Source: a bacterium SM23_31 (GTDB taxonomy: Bacteria; SM23-31). From it: 15,701 nucleotides of DNA. The notes below the pieces were generated by a model that saw only the letters and a list, made by a program, of their open reading frames with translations, ran no database searches and had not been told where the DNA came from. Positions 1 to 7,633 of the stretch are shown piece by piece. The stretch spans positions 1 to 15,701 of the forward strand of contig LJUD01000022.1 in assembly GCA_001304035.1 (NCBI GenBank), read 5' to 3'. The stretch's first letter is position 1. Every line of letters begins with the position of its first letter. Made by a program: the position numbers and the translations under genes.

Positions 1-248
1 AGTCTTCCTTTGACTATGTCGTTAAATTCCTCTACTGCAATCAAGCTGAAACAGCATACTTTTCCGTCTTTTTCCCAGCTGATTAATGCCATTTTATCTC
101 CGGCTCGAATACCGGCTTTTTCCCTGACCTCCTTGGGAAGCACCATCTGCCCCCGTTCGTCGATGCTGATGATAGATTCTAGTTTACAACACGAAACCGG
201 CCTTTCTTCCGGATCGCAGCAGGAACTATTGGAATCGGTATCAGCCAT
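1..248 (-). CDS. AbrB/SpoVT-type transcriptional regulator, HgcC-like (3' end outside window)
   Basis: This gene starts at ATG 248-246 and runs off the left edge; 82 codons are visible. A swapped-hairpin AbrB/MazE/SpoVT DNA-binding domain spans about residues 23-75. It carries the typical core ISIDERGQMVLPKEVREKAG and then AGDKMAL, and these proteins bind DNA as dimers. The sequence resembles the small AbrB-like proteins named HgcC or found near arsenic/mercury methylation genes. That link comes from memory of the family, and no hgcAB is visible here. Three cysteine pairs (residues 10-11, 20-21 and 65-66) are unusual for AbrB and suggest metal or metalloid binding, which is inference. The start is supported by AGGGAGA about 5 bases upstream, a sigma70-like promoter at 314-342 and a palindrome at 288-303. 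The domain call is firm; the effector is unknown. Confidence 0.85.
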   Translation of the reverse strand, partial: MADTDSNSSCCDPEERPVSCCKLESIISIDERGQMVLPKEVREKAGIRAGDKMALISWEKDGKVCCFSLIAVEEFNDIVKGR

Positions 249-287
249 TATTTCTCCCTAACAATTTTTAAAAATTTAGTCAGACAT

Positions 288-303
288 ATCAGAAATTTCT
301 GAT
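288..303. promoter_or_regulatory. 16-bp perfect palindrome, candidate operator of the AbrB-like gene
   Basis: The sequence atcagaaatttctgat is its own reverse complement. It lies about 40 bp upstream of the regulator's ATG and just downstream of the predicted -10 box, where a bound dimer would block transcription. Autoregulation is an inference from the position. Confidence 0.45.
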
Positions 304-313
304 TATGCTGAAT

Positions 314-342
314 AATTTACGTAAAAATTATAAGCATGTCAA
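314..342 (-). promoter_or_regulatory. Sigma70-like promoter for the AbrB-like gene
   Basis: On the minus strand there is a perfect -35 TTGACA (342-337), a 17-bp spacer and TAAATT (319-314, 4 of 6 to TATAAT). The predicted transcript would start near 307, immediately before the palindrome at 288-303. Confidence 0.5.
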
Positions 343-410
343 GTATTTTTTTGATTGTCCGGAATTCAGATTGGATGAGCCGCCGGAGTGTCATGTGATT
401 TATGCGAGGT

Positions 411-3251
411 TTATGCGAGGCTGCCGTCGTGCAGCTTAATTATCGGTGTGTCGGTGAATTCTGTTGAAATTAATTCCGCAGTTTTTGAATGACACGTAAA
501 TACAAGCACCTGGTTTGTTTCAGTGAGCGGTTTCAATGTACGAATTGCCGCCGGGAGGCGTTCATCGTCCATGTTCACAAAAATATCATCCATGATAACC
601 GGCAGGGATTCTTCGCGTGTACTGAACTCGGAAATAAGCCCGAGCCTGACCGCAAAATAAAGCTCTTCAGCAGTGCCACGGCTCAATTCGCCGTCCACGC
701 TCTTGCGTTCATCGTGCCCGTCGATAATATACATGTTTGTCCTGTCCAAAGGTTTTTTAACCTGAATGTATTTCCCGCCGGTGATCACGGTAAAATGTTT
801 TTCTGCTTCTTTCATTATCGCCGGCTGCCGTTCCTTCTCGCACCGCATACGTGCCCGGTCCAAAAGCGTTCTCGCAATCTTGTATACCGCCCATTTTTGT
901 GCTGCCGTATCGAGCTCTGCATTGAGCACTTCTCTCTCGGATAGCTGCAGTGAAGTATCGCTGGAACGTTCCAACTCTTCTATACGTTTATTGAGTGCAC
1001 CTATTTCCCTGTTCAGAATTTTTCTCCGTTCTTCTAAACCGGTTAGTATTTCTTCGCATTCCTTCTGTTCTCGCTCAAGAACGTACTTGTCTACCGGAAA
1101 CTCCTGATACAGCCATTCAACCCTGCTTTCAGAGCCGGCGTCTTTTTGAATACGGTTATCCAGTGCTTGAATTTTCTGCCGCAATTCCACTATCCGGGAC
1201 CAGTCGTCATTCATTTTACGGAATTCATCGCTGTTTTTTGCCCCCGCTTCATCGAGTAAAACAGAACGTTTTTCATCAGCTTTATGCAGCTCGGTTTCTA
1301 ATCCCTCAATGTCGATCTCAAGATTTTTTAAAGATTTTTCAAGTTCCTGCCGTTTTAGCATTAGGTCTTTGTGGTCATTATATCTGTCATATAAAGTGCC
1401 GGCAGTCTCGCCGTAATTCATGTGTGCAGGAAATGTCTCACATGACTGCTCAAGAACTGATTTGGTTTTCCCTTCAAAATGGTCGATTGTTTCTACAATG
1501 CGGATTATTCTTTCCTTTAATTTTTCAATATCTTCGAGGAGCTTTTTGGTTTCTTTAATTTCGTTAATTATATCGATAGCCGTTTCAGGATTTGTGTTGG
1601 CGTGCAAACCATAATCCTCCTGCCAATTCTTCCACATTTCAAGTACCTGAGCATAACTTTCATTCCGTTGCTGATGTATATTTTCTGCATCGACGCTTTC
1701 TTGTTCTATCCGGTCGAATTCTTCTTCCAATTTTTTCAATTCATCATCTTTACGCAACTGTTCCTGACGGTAAAAATTTTTGCCCAATCTCTGTCTTAAC
1801 AGAAGGTATCCGCCTGCGGCAAGAGAAAATCCAAAAAAATAGGCAATACCCTCAATTATACTCGAAGTTATATAAAATACTGCGCCTGATAAAACAGCAA
1901 TACCCTCAATTATAAATACATATTTCAGCGGCATTATGGTGTTGCTGTAACCTTTCCATCCCCGTTCATCTATGGTTTTAAGTTCTTCCTGAGCAATTTC
2001 AACTTTCTTTTCGCACTCCCTCAGCGCATTTTGCACCCTTTTGGAATCAGATTCCGATTGCTTAATTTCTTCTTCTGTCGTATTGAGTTTCTTCCGGTAG
2101 TTCCTTATTTCAACCGGGATTTGCATCGAGGTATCGGATTTTAGCAGAAGGTCGCTGTCCCACTCCGGACCAAGCTCTGAAAGTCTGTTTTTCAGTGTTG
2201 TTTCCGCCGCATATAGTTCTTTCTTCCGTTCCGGCAGATCATTTACAGCCTTTACGTAATCTACCTTACTCTCGATCAGGGCTTTTAACTGCGGTCCGGT
2301 CTTTATCAAATGCTCGTTAATATTGATCTGTGATAGGTCATTCTCAATATCTTTCTGTTTTTTCTTCGATTTTTCGATTTGTAATTCTGTATGTTCGATG
2401 GCATTTTCAGCTTTTTCCAGGTTCACCAGACCGTTTTGTGGAAATGAAGTTATTTCCGGCATCCCGGCTAACGATTTTTTCGCTTCTTGAAGGTCAAACC
2501 AGTCTTCAAAAGTCCGTAACAGGAGGCTGTTTTCCCCCTGTTTTTCCTTAAGCCGGCGCAATTCTGATTCTAAAGATTTTAGCTCCAGTTCCTTGCTCTC
2601 GAATTCGGCTTTTTTTTCGTCATATTCGGAAAAAGAGCTCTGGCTTTCTTTGAGACGGGACTGATTTTCTTCTATTTGTTTAAGTAATTGATTGGCGTGC
2701 GGCTTAGTTCCTCCGGATTTAAACAACTCTTCCATTGCAGTATCGAGCTTTTTATAAACTTCCACAAGATCACTGCCGCCGGTGCCTATGCTTGCGCTGT
2801 ATATTATGGCATTTATTTTTTCATTTTCCAATGTTTCAAGGCTCTGAAGTTCGTCAAGGCTGAATGCAAAAATATTCCGGTAAAGGTCTTCTCTGGACGC
2901 ATGAAGACCAATGGGAAGCTGTTCAACTCCAACTTGAATTATGTCGTTTTTATAAATCGAAGAAGTTTCACTCTGGCGTTCTTTATGCCGGTTTACAGTA
3001 ATCATATCGCCGTTGTTCATACGAATCTTTAGAATGCCGCCAAACCGCCCTCCCCGAAGAGCTGAGTACTGCTTGCGTGTTTTCTGTGTTTTTTTCGGAA
3101 AACCAAATAATGTCTGCCTGATAAATGCCATCAACGTCGATTTGCCCGCTTCATTATCGCCGAGAAACACACTTAGCCCGTTGGAAATATTGCCCACTCT
3201 GAAATCGTTGAATATACCGAATCCGTGTATGTGTATGCTTTCAATCCACAT
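411..3251 (-). CDS. yhaN: YhaN-type SbcC/Rad50-like AAA ATPase
   Basis: This 946-residue SMC/Rad50-like ATPase is probably the partner of the upstream nuclease in DNA end processing or repair. The N-terminal ABC half has Walker A GDNEAGKST at residues 31-39. The C-terminal half has an ABC signature (LSRGTAEELYFAVRL) and Walker B LPVIMDD at about 885, followed by a VFTCHS switch histidine. Long charged coiled coils fill residues 190-440 and 490-790. In place of the Rad50 zinc hook there are two adjacent hydrophobic segments at about 443-463 and 464-483. This is as in Bacillus YhaN, so the protein is probably membrane-anchored at the coiled-coil tip. The length is close to the family norm. Its ATG shares one base with the upstream stop (TGATG), implying translational coupling. 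An 18-base repeat lies inside the membrane segment. Confidence 0.9.
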   Translation of the reverse strand: MWIESIHIHGFGIFNDFRVGNISNGLSVFLGDNEAGKSTLMAFIRQTLFGFPKKTQKTRKQYSALRGGRFGGILKIRMNNGDMITVNRHKERQSETSSIYKNDIIQVGVEQLPIGLHASREDLYRNIFAFSLDELQSLETLENEKINAIIYSASIGTGGSDLVEVYKKLDTAMEELFKSGGTKPHANQLLKQIEENQSRLKESQSSFSEYDEKKAEFESKELELKSLESELRRLKEKQGENSLLLRTFEDWFDLQEAKKSLAGMPEITSFPQNGLVNLEKAENAIEHTELQIEKSKKKQKDIENDLSQININEHLIKTGPQLKALIESKVDYVKAVNDLPERKKELYAAETTLKNRLSELGPEWDSDLLLKSDTSMQIPVEIRNYRKKLNTTEEEIKQSESDSKRVQNALRECEKKVEIAQEELKTIDERGWKGYSNTIMPLKYVFIIEGIAVLSGAVFYITSSIIEGIAYFFGFSLAAGGYLLLRQRLGKNFYRQEQLRKDDELKKLEEEFDRIEQESVDAENIHQQRNESYAQVLEMWKNWQEDYGLHANTNPETAIDIINEIKETKKLLEDIEKLKERIIRIVETIDHFEGKTKSVLEQSCETFPAHMNYGETAGTLYDRYNDHKDLMLKRQELEKSLKNLEIDIEGLETELHKADEKRSVLLDEAGAKNSDEFRKMNDDWSRIVELRQKIQALDNRIQKDAGSESRVEWLYQEFPVDKYVLEREQKECEEILTGLEERRKILNREIGALNKRIEELERSSDTSLQLSEREVLNAELDTAAQKWAVYKIARTLLDRARMRCEKERQPAIMKEAEKHFTVITGGKYIQVKKPLDRTNMYIIDGHDERKSVDGELSRGTAEELYFAVRLGLISEFSTREESLPVIMDDIFVNMDDERLPAAIRTLKPLTETNQVLVFTCHSKTAELISTEFTDTPIIKLHDGSLA
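1843..1914 (-). repeat. In-frame 18-base direct repeat in the yhaN membrane hairpin
   Basis: The sequence gcaataccctcaattata occurs identically at 1843-1860 and 1897-1914, 54 bases (18 codons) apart. On the coding strand both copies encode IIEGIA, one at the start of the first membrane segment and one at the start of the second. This suggests a small internal duplication made the hairpin. Confidence 0.8.
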
Positions 3252-4588
3252 CAGTCTTTTTCTCCAATTAGTAAATCAAGACAATGGGATTCGGCTTTAT
3301 CAAGCAAATGTAAAAGTGTTTCATCATCTATCCCGGCAAGAATCTTTTTTGCTCTGGGATGATTGTAGAATTCTGCAAGTTGCCCGCGCAGTAATGTCAT
3401 CATTTCCGGGTTGTTCCTAATTTCCTCAACAATGTTTAAAAAATCACCGAGAAGGTCTGCGGTTTTTCTGCGTGATTCTATATCGATCTGTTTGCGGGTT
3501 TGAATGTCGAATGAGCTCATAAGAACGGGAGGGTCCGATTGCAGTCCGTTTATTTGGAATCGCTCCAGTAATTCTTTAGCATCTTCCGGGTCTTTCAATG
3601 ATTCGTGGAGCACCCCTCTCCCTTTTAATATTAACCGGACAATGGAAAGGCAGCTTCCTGATTCACTTCCGCAGCCCTCAAACAATGTTTCAACCGCTTT
3701 TTCTAAGTCCTCAAATTTGTCCAGTCCGTCAGTGTATATCTCTTCCTGATACCATCTCACATCATCAACCGGAATAAATTCCGGATTAACTTTGCCCTGT
3801 TCATTTACAGAAACCATGCAGCACCCGCGGGCGCCGGTTTCATTAATGTGAAGTCCCTGGATGTTTCCCGGATAAACAACGCATGGATTTTGTTTATGCA
3901 GTACATTCCTCTTATGCACGTGTCCGAGTGCCCAGTAGTCTATCCCTGAGGGAATTAAATCATCTTTGAGCGAACATGGAGCATACGTTTCATGTTCTTT
4001 AACCGTGCCGACTGAGCAGTGCAGTAGTCCGATTTGAAATAAATCGGGTAAGTTAACGTTTGCGGAATCGAAACCAAGCTCACGTGCTTCGGAAATAATA
4101 AATTTGTTTTTGGTTAAAGGTTCAAATAGTTTAGCGAGATTCTCTGAAACATCCCGTTTGGAATAGCTTATTCCGTGGATAGCTGCGCATGGTTCGCCGC
4201 TTTTTTTGAAAATTTCTGTCTTAACGGTTTTGTCGCTGAATCTATGAACATTTCCCGGTAAATCTATGTTTGACGACCAGGAATGATGAGGATCATGATT
4301 CCCATGTACAACGTATACTTTTATGTGAGCCTCAGCGAGCCGTCTCATGCCGTCTCTGAACCGGAGTAAAGCGCCGAGATTGCGGTCGGCGCTGTTGTAA
4401 GCATCCCCCGCAATGAGTAAAAAATCGACGTGTCGTTCGATGCAAAGATTAATGAGGTTATCAAAAGCAGTAAATGTTGCGTTCCTGATGCGGTCTTTGA
4501 TTTCCCTGTCCAGCTCGAACTGCTGCAGCCCTTTGAACTGGCAGTCCAGGTGCAAGTCGGCTGAATGTATGAAGGTGAAAGGTCTCAT
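3251..4588 (-). CDS. yhaO: YhaO/SbcD-like DNA repair exonuclease (metallophosphoesterase)
   Basis: This 445-residue calcineurin-like phosphoesterase of the Mre11/SbcD/YhaO group is expected to use two metal ions to cleave DNA ends together with the YhaN-like ATPase. All family motifs are present: DLH at residues 11-13, GD at 61-62, GNHD at 96-99, H190 in the LLHCS motif, and GHVH at 222-225. The C-terminal 200 residues, after the phosphoesterase domain, match the capping and ATPase-interacting region in position but have no motif I recognise. No good Shine-Dalgarno precedes ATG 4588. The start is kept because MRPFTFIHSADLHLD is the usual family beginning. The stop overlaps the yhaN start. A palindromic repeat element lies directly upstream, so this pair probably has its own control rather than reading through from the phosphatase gene. 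Confidence 0.9.
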   Translation of the reverse strand: MRPFTFIHSADLHLDCQFKGLQQFELDREIKDRIRNATFTAFDNLINLCIERHVDFLLIAGDAYNSADRNLGALLRFRDGMRRLAEAHIKVYVVHGNHDPHHSWSSNIDLPGNVHRFSDKTVKTEIFKKSGEPCAAIHGISYSKRDVSENLAKLFEPLTKNKFIISEARELGFDSANVNLPDLFQIGLLHCSVGTVKEHETYAPCSLKDDLIPSGIDYWALGHVHKRNVLHKQNPCVVYPGNIQGLHINETGARGCCMVSVNEQGKVNPEFIPVDDVRWYQEEIYTDGLDKFEDLEKAVETLFEGCGSESGSCLSIVRLILKGRGVLHESLKDPEDAKELLERFQINGLQSDPPVLMSSFDIQTRKQIDIESRRKTADLLGDFLNIVEEIRNNPEMMTLLRGQLAEFYNHPRAKKILAGIDDETLLHLLDKAESHCLDLLIGEKD

Positions 4589-4592
4589 TTTT

Positions 4593-4740
4593 CAGTAGAA
4601 TAGACATTCTTGTCTGTTCATCGGTAGAACAGAAATTAATCGCTTGCCCCTGTCTTTGGGATCTGTTCAGTAAAACAGACATCCCTGTCTGTTTATTCTC
4701 TTGTTCTCTGTTGGATCCGCTCAGCGGGATCACCAACAGC
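4593..4740. repeat. Intergenic element of nested palindromes and direct repeats
   Basis: A 28-base unit at 4593-4620 recurs at 4668-4695 with 23 of 28 matches. Each unit holds an inverted repeat: the second is perfect (aacagaca, four bases, tgtctgtt) and the first has one mismatch. A further inverted repeat, tctgttc/gaacaga, spans 4613-4633. A bulged hairpin, gttggatccgc/gcgggatcaccaac, spans 4710-4737. The whole resembles REP-like dispersed intergenic elements. It fills the gap between the phosphatase stop and the yhaO start. It may act in RNA or as a protein site; neither is shown. Confidence 0.6.
4663..4678. promoter_or_regulatory. CTGT-N8-ACAG, SOS-box-like site upstream of yhaO
   Basis: The sequence ctgttcagtaaaacag fits the gammaproteobacterial LexA pattern CTGT-N8-ACAG. 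It lies 75 bases before the start of a DNA-repair operon. It also falls inside the repeat element, so the match may come from the repeat's palindromes. LexA consensus differs between phyla. Confidence 0.2.
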
Positions 4741-4748
4741 GCTGCACT

Positions 4749-5609
4749 TCAACCCATGTAAATCCTCTTGCTCAACGCGATTTTATCGCAGATACTCTCA
4801 ACAGCCATCACGAGAGAGTCATACAGCCCGGAGCCTTTACGGTAATTTGCAGCAGCAAGGTTGCTCACGCGTCCGTCCTCGACGAATCCCCATGCTTTTC
4901 CCCATTTTTCCCGTTTATCCCGGTCATAAACGCCGATGGCAATTCCGCCGTTTTTCTGAATCATTGAAAAACACGGCACGTCCGTAAAGCCGTCCCCTAC
5001 AAAAATCATCCTGTTAAATGGAATCCGGTACTGCTCCGGAGCAAGCTTGCGGTTCACCTCGAATGGCCTCCCGGAAAATTCCTCTCCGATTATACCCTTG
5101 GAAATATGAAACAGGTAGCGGGTCTTATCGGTAAAACTGACCACGTTCTTCGGAAAGGCAATTTCCCCGTCGTCCGAATAATGGCAGTTACTCGCCCATA
5201 CTTGTGTGAAATGTTTCCTGATCCGGGTGCTTTCGAGAATGTCCCCTATTCCCGTACTGATTACATAGAACTCGATCTCGATGTTTACATTTTTGCGCTG
5301 CGAGAATTCTTCCGCATGATTATGCAAAGTCTGAAAAATTTTAGTAGCACCGGGATAAAAAGTCAACTGCCTGCCCCATTTATGAAAAGCGGTTCGAGTA
5401 AATTTTTTAGCGGGGGGATTGCAGTGCGAAAGCTCTATCATATGGTACAAATACGCCGGAACCGGGTCCCAGCCCTGTTCGAGCAGAGGATCGACCGTCT
5501 CCTGCCAGAAACGCCGCACGTCTGCACCCATATATGCTAAGAATCCGCTTACGCTGTCCGGCGCAAGCGTGTCGTCAAAATCGAATATTATCGCAATTAG
5601 GTCTTTCAT
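4749..5609 (-). CDS. HAD-superfamily phosphatase
   Basis: This 286-residue haloacid-dehalogenase-type hydrolase is probably a cytoplasmic phosphatase of unknown substrate. Motif I is FDFDDT with nucleophile D10 and acid D12. Motif II is the VISTG serine/threonine at about 118-119. A motif III lysine lies near 162-171 (DKTRYLF...SKG), and motif IV is GDGFTD with D206 and D210. Residues 15-110 form a helical insert consistent with a C1 cap like phosphoserine phosphatase. It lies on the same strand as the yhaO/yhaN pair but is separated from it by a repeat element, so co-transcription is uncertain. A sigma70-like promoter is seen at 5698-5726. The fold is certain; the substrate cannot be told. 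Confidence 0.85.
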   Translation of the reverse strand: MKDLIAIIFDFDDTLAPDSVSGFLAYMGADVRRFWQETVDPLLEQGWDPVPAYLYHMIELSHCNPPAKKFTRTAFHKWGRQLTFYPGATKIFQTLHNHAEEFSQRKNVNIEIEFYVISTGIGDILESTRIRKHFTQVWASNCHYSDDGEIAFPKNVVSFTDKTRYLFHISKGIIGEEFSGRPFEVNRKLAPEQYRIPFNRMIFVGDGFTDVPCFSMIQKNGGIAIGVYDRDKREKWGKAWGFVEDGRVSNLAAANYRKGSGLYDSLVMAVESICDKIALSKRIYMG

Positions 5610-5697
5610 GAGATGCTTTTTGGTAGTAATTGGTGTATTGAAATAAATATCGACATCTGAGCATTATCTGGAATAGATTGTCCGGTCCTATAAGATT

Positions 5698-5726
5698 ATT
5701 TTATAATATTTATGGTTAAATATCAA
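5698..5726 (-). promoter_or_regulatory. Sigma70-like promoter for the HAD phosphatase gene
   Basis: The minus strand reads TTGATA (5726-5721), a 17-bp spacer, then TAAAAT (5703-5698), each 5 of 6 to consensus. It would give an untranslated leader of roughly 80 bases before ATG 5609. Confidence 0.4.
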
Positions 5727-5791
5727 TAACTTTGTTTAATAGCTGCAATGAAAGCCGGCACATTAAAAATATACTACCTGGTCAATTGAAA

Positions 5792-5867
5792 TTTAACGAA
5801 AGTTAATATTTGCCGGTGAAATTTAACAAAAGTTAAAAAGTTTAAAAAAAATTTAACAAAAGTTAAA
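5792..5867. promoter_or_regulatory. Array of three operator-like palindromes upstream of fic
   Basis: TTTAAC-(G/A)AAA-GTTAA palindromes start at 5792, 5822 and 5852, exactly 30 bp apart. The second and third are identical and perfect (TTTAACAAAAGTTAAA). The first has a perfect 14-base core with G in the spacer. Spacing near three helical turns would put the sites on almost the same DNA face. The array ends about 58 bp before the fic ATG. The C-terminal winged helix of the Fic protein is the obvious candidate binder (inference). The rest of the 5610-5925 gap holds only the phosphatase promoter and AT-rich sequence. Confidence 0.7.
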
Positions 5868-5925
5868 AAGTTTTATTAAATTAAGCAACAAAATAAAAAA
5901 TAGAAATAGAAAGGAACAATTTTAT

Positions 5926-7074
5926 ATGAAGTACAGGGCTGGAAAATATATTAAACAGCCGTTAGGATATAAGGCTTTTATTCCAGAGACGCTGCCACCC
6001 AAACCGGCTGTAGAACTTGATGAGAAAATATATGCTTTATTATCCGAATCTGACAGGGCAATTGCAAAATTAGACGGCATAACGACAGTCCTTCCAAATC
6101 CGGACATTTTTATTGCGATGTATGTAAAAAAAGAAGCTCTGTTAAGCTCACAAATTGAAGGGACGCAGGCTTCGTTGGAAGGGATTTTGGAATTTGATGC
6201 CAACTTAAAACCCAAGGAAGATATACGAGAAATTAAGGAAGTTATAAACTACATCAATGCACTTGATTATGGTAAAAAGAGGCTTGAAAAACTGCCAATG
6301 TCTCTTCGGTTGATTAAGGAAATTCATAAAATTTTAATAAAAGGAACAAGAGGAGAGCACAAGAAACCCGGAGAATTTCGAACCTCTCAAAACTGGGTTG
6401 GTCCGCCGGGTGCATCAATTAATGAGGCAGATTATATTCCTCCTCCACCAAATATGGTAATATCAGCGATGGGAGAATTAGAAAAATTTTTACATTCGAA
6501 AGATATAATACCACCGCTTGTAAAAATTGCATTGATACACGCTCAATTTGAAACCATACACCCGTTTCTTGACGGTAACGGTAGAATAGGTCGATTATTG
6601 ATAACTTTTTATTTGATGTGGAAGGGTATTTTGTCAAAACCGTTATTGTATTTGAGTTATTACTTTAAAAAAAATAAAGCATTATATTATGATATGCTCA
6701 TGAAAGTACGGAATGATGGTGCCTGGGAAAAATGGATAACATTTTTCCTGCAAGGTATATGCGAGACTTCGAAAGAGGCTGTTGTTACTGCAAGGGATAT
6801 TATTGTTTTGAGAGAGGAATATAAAGAAAAAATCTTTAAACATTCTATTTCCAGTATCTATGCAATTAGATTATTGGACTTGGTTTTTGATATGCCTTTA
6901 GTAAATATTAAAATTGTTGCCCAGAGATTGAGTGTTTCTAATGTGACTGCCATTAAACTGGTAAATAAATTTGAAACGCTTGGTATATTGCAGGAAACCA
7001 CAGGAGGAAAATGGAATAAAGAGTATATAAATAAGGAATATTTAGAAATTATTGCACGTGGAACAAGGGAATAA
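5926..7074 (+). CDS. Fic family protein adenylyltransferase with C-terminal winged helix
   Basis: This 382-residue Fic protein is expected to transfer AMP from ATP to hydroxyl side chains of target proteins. The catalytic motif is intact as [12 protein letters not shown] at residues 212-223, with catalytic H212. An N-terminal inhibitory helix motif (S74-xxx-E78-G79 in SSQIEG) makes it a self-inhibited class II enzyme. Residues 1-115 match the Fic N-terminal domain. About 310-378 form a winged-helix DNA-binding domain with [20 protein letters not shown] as the likely recognition helix region. The start is supported by AAAGGAA about 10 bases upstream. The three palindromes upstream suggest autoregulation. 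No antitoxin gene is adjacent, consistent with the built-in inhibitor. Its stop sits directly against the SDR remnant, suggesting it was inserted at the 5' end of that gene. Confidence 0.93.
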   Translation: MKYRAGKYIKQPLGYKAFIPETLPPKPAVELDEKIYALLSESDRAIAKLDGITTVLPNPDIFIAMYVKKEALLSSQIEGTQASLEGILEFDANLKPKEDIREIKEVINYINALDYGKKRLEKLPMSLRLIKEIHKILIKGTRGEHKKPGEFRTSQNWVGPPGASINEADYIPPPPNMVISAMGELEKFLHSKDIIPPLVKIALIHAQFETIHPFLDGNGRIGRLLITFYLMWKGILSKPLLYLSYYFKKNKALYYDMLMKVRNDGAWEKWITFFLQGICETSKEAVVTARDIIVLREEYKEKIFKHSISSIYAIRLLDLVFDMPLVNIKIVAQRLSVSNVTAIKLVNKFETLGILQETTGGKWNKEYINKEYLEIIARGTRE

Positions 7075-7078
7075 AAAT

Positions 7079-7588
7079 AGTTTGTTTGACTTAACCGGGA
7101 AAATCGCCCTCGTTACCGGCGGGTCGCGGGGAATCGGCAGGGCAATATCGCTTGCGTTTGCCGAAGCCTGCGCTGCCGTTGTTATCAATTACCTCCGCAG
7201 AACCTCCGATGGGAGGAGATCGGGCAACTCGTTCACTCGAAAGGGCAGGCGTGCCGGCTGTTCAAAACGAATATCGAGGATGAAGATGAAATTAACAGTG
7301 TGATGGATTTTATTGCCGTTGAACTTGCGCCGTGCAGGATCCGCGTAAATGCTATTGCTCCGGGTGTTGTGGAAACCGAAGCCCTCCGGTATTTTTCCAC
7401 CAAAGGTGGATTTTTCGAACCGTATGCTGATAAAATGGTTCGTGAAGCAAAAGAAAAAATCCCGCTCAAAACACTTACCACGCCTGCGGACGTCGCCCGG
7501 TTAGCCCTCTTCCTCTGCGGCGGCCATTCCTTAAAAAATCACTGGCCAGATAATCACCATCGACGGAAAATATTCGCTGCTTGGGTGA
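7079..7588 (+). pseudogene. Short-chain dehydrogenase/reductase pseudogene
   Basis: This is a remnant of an SDR, a Rossmann-fold NAD(P)-dependent oxidoreductase. The 5' part reads [20 protein letters not shown], containing the TGxxxGIG cofactor motif. A frameshift near 7195-7210 is then needed to continue as [19 protein letters not shown]. From about 7300 the text jumps to MDFIAVELAPCRIRVNAIAP, the family's usual sequence just after the YxxxK catalytic site. About 80 residues holding NNAG, the catalytic serine and YxxxK are therefore missing. A third lesion at the A-run 7533-7538 separates FLCGGHSLK from the normal C-terminus ITGQIITIDGKYSLLG, which ends at TGA 7586-7588. The original start codon is not recognisable; Fic ends at 7074. 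It cannot make an active enzyme. Confidence 0.85.
7530..7576. repeat. Direct repeat copy 1 (SDR 3' end), left flank of the restriction cassette
   Basis: These 47 bases match 11511-11557 at 42 of 47 positions by eye. Both copies share the same TTAAAAAATC stretch, which is out of frame for the SDR. See the copy at 11511. Confidence 0.8.
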
Positions 7589-7633
7589 AATATTTATATT
7601 GATTTTATAAATTTAAAATATGATATTATTTGT

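Noticed and set aside
489..1915. Several plus-strand open frames opposite the large ATPase gene
   Set aside because: They have no domain and lie antisense to a gene with intact Walker and signature motifs, so they are shadows.
4461..4736. Minus-strand 91-codon frame over the intergenic repeat and yhaO start
   Set aside because: Its protein repeats (GMSVLLNRS / RMSILLKNE) merely translate the palindromic DNA units.
4710..4737. Bulged hairpin after the HAD phosphatase gene as a rho-independent terminator
   Set aside because: No run of T follows on the minus strand; it is treated as part of the repeat element.
5792..5867. The spaced palindromes as a CRISPR array or replication iterons
   Set aside because: There are only three short units, spacing is 14 bases and partly A-rich, and no cas or rep gene is nearby.
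7300..7602. Plus-strand 100-codon frame as an independent gene
   Set aside because: It is the middle part of the broken SDR, starting at a GTG inside the coding text and ending out of frame after the A-run.
7624..7629. TATTAT as the -10 box of the HhH/type IIG cassette
   Set aside because: The nearest TTGATT lies 19 bases upstream and the start point would fall at the ATG; too weak in such AT-rich DNA to call.
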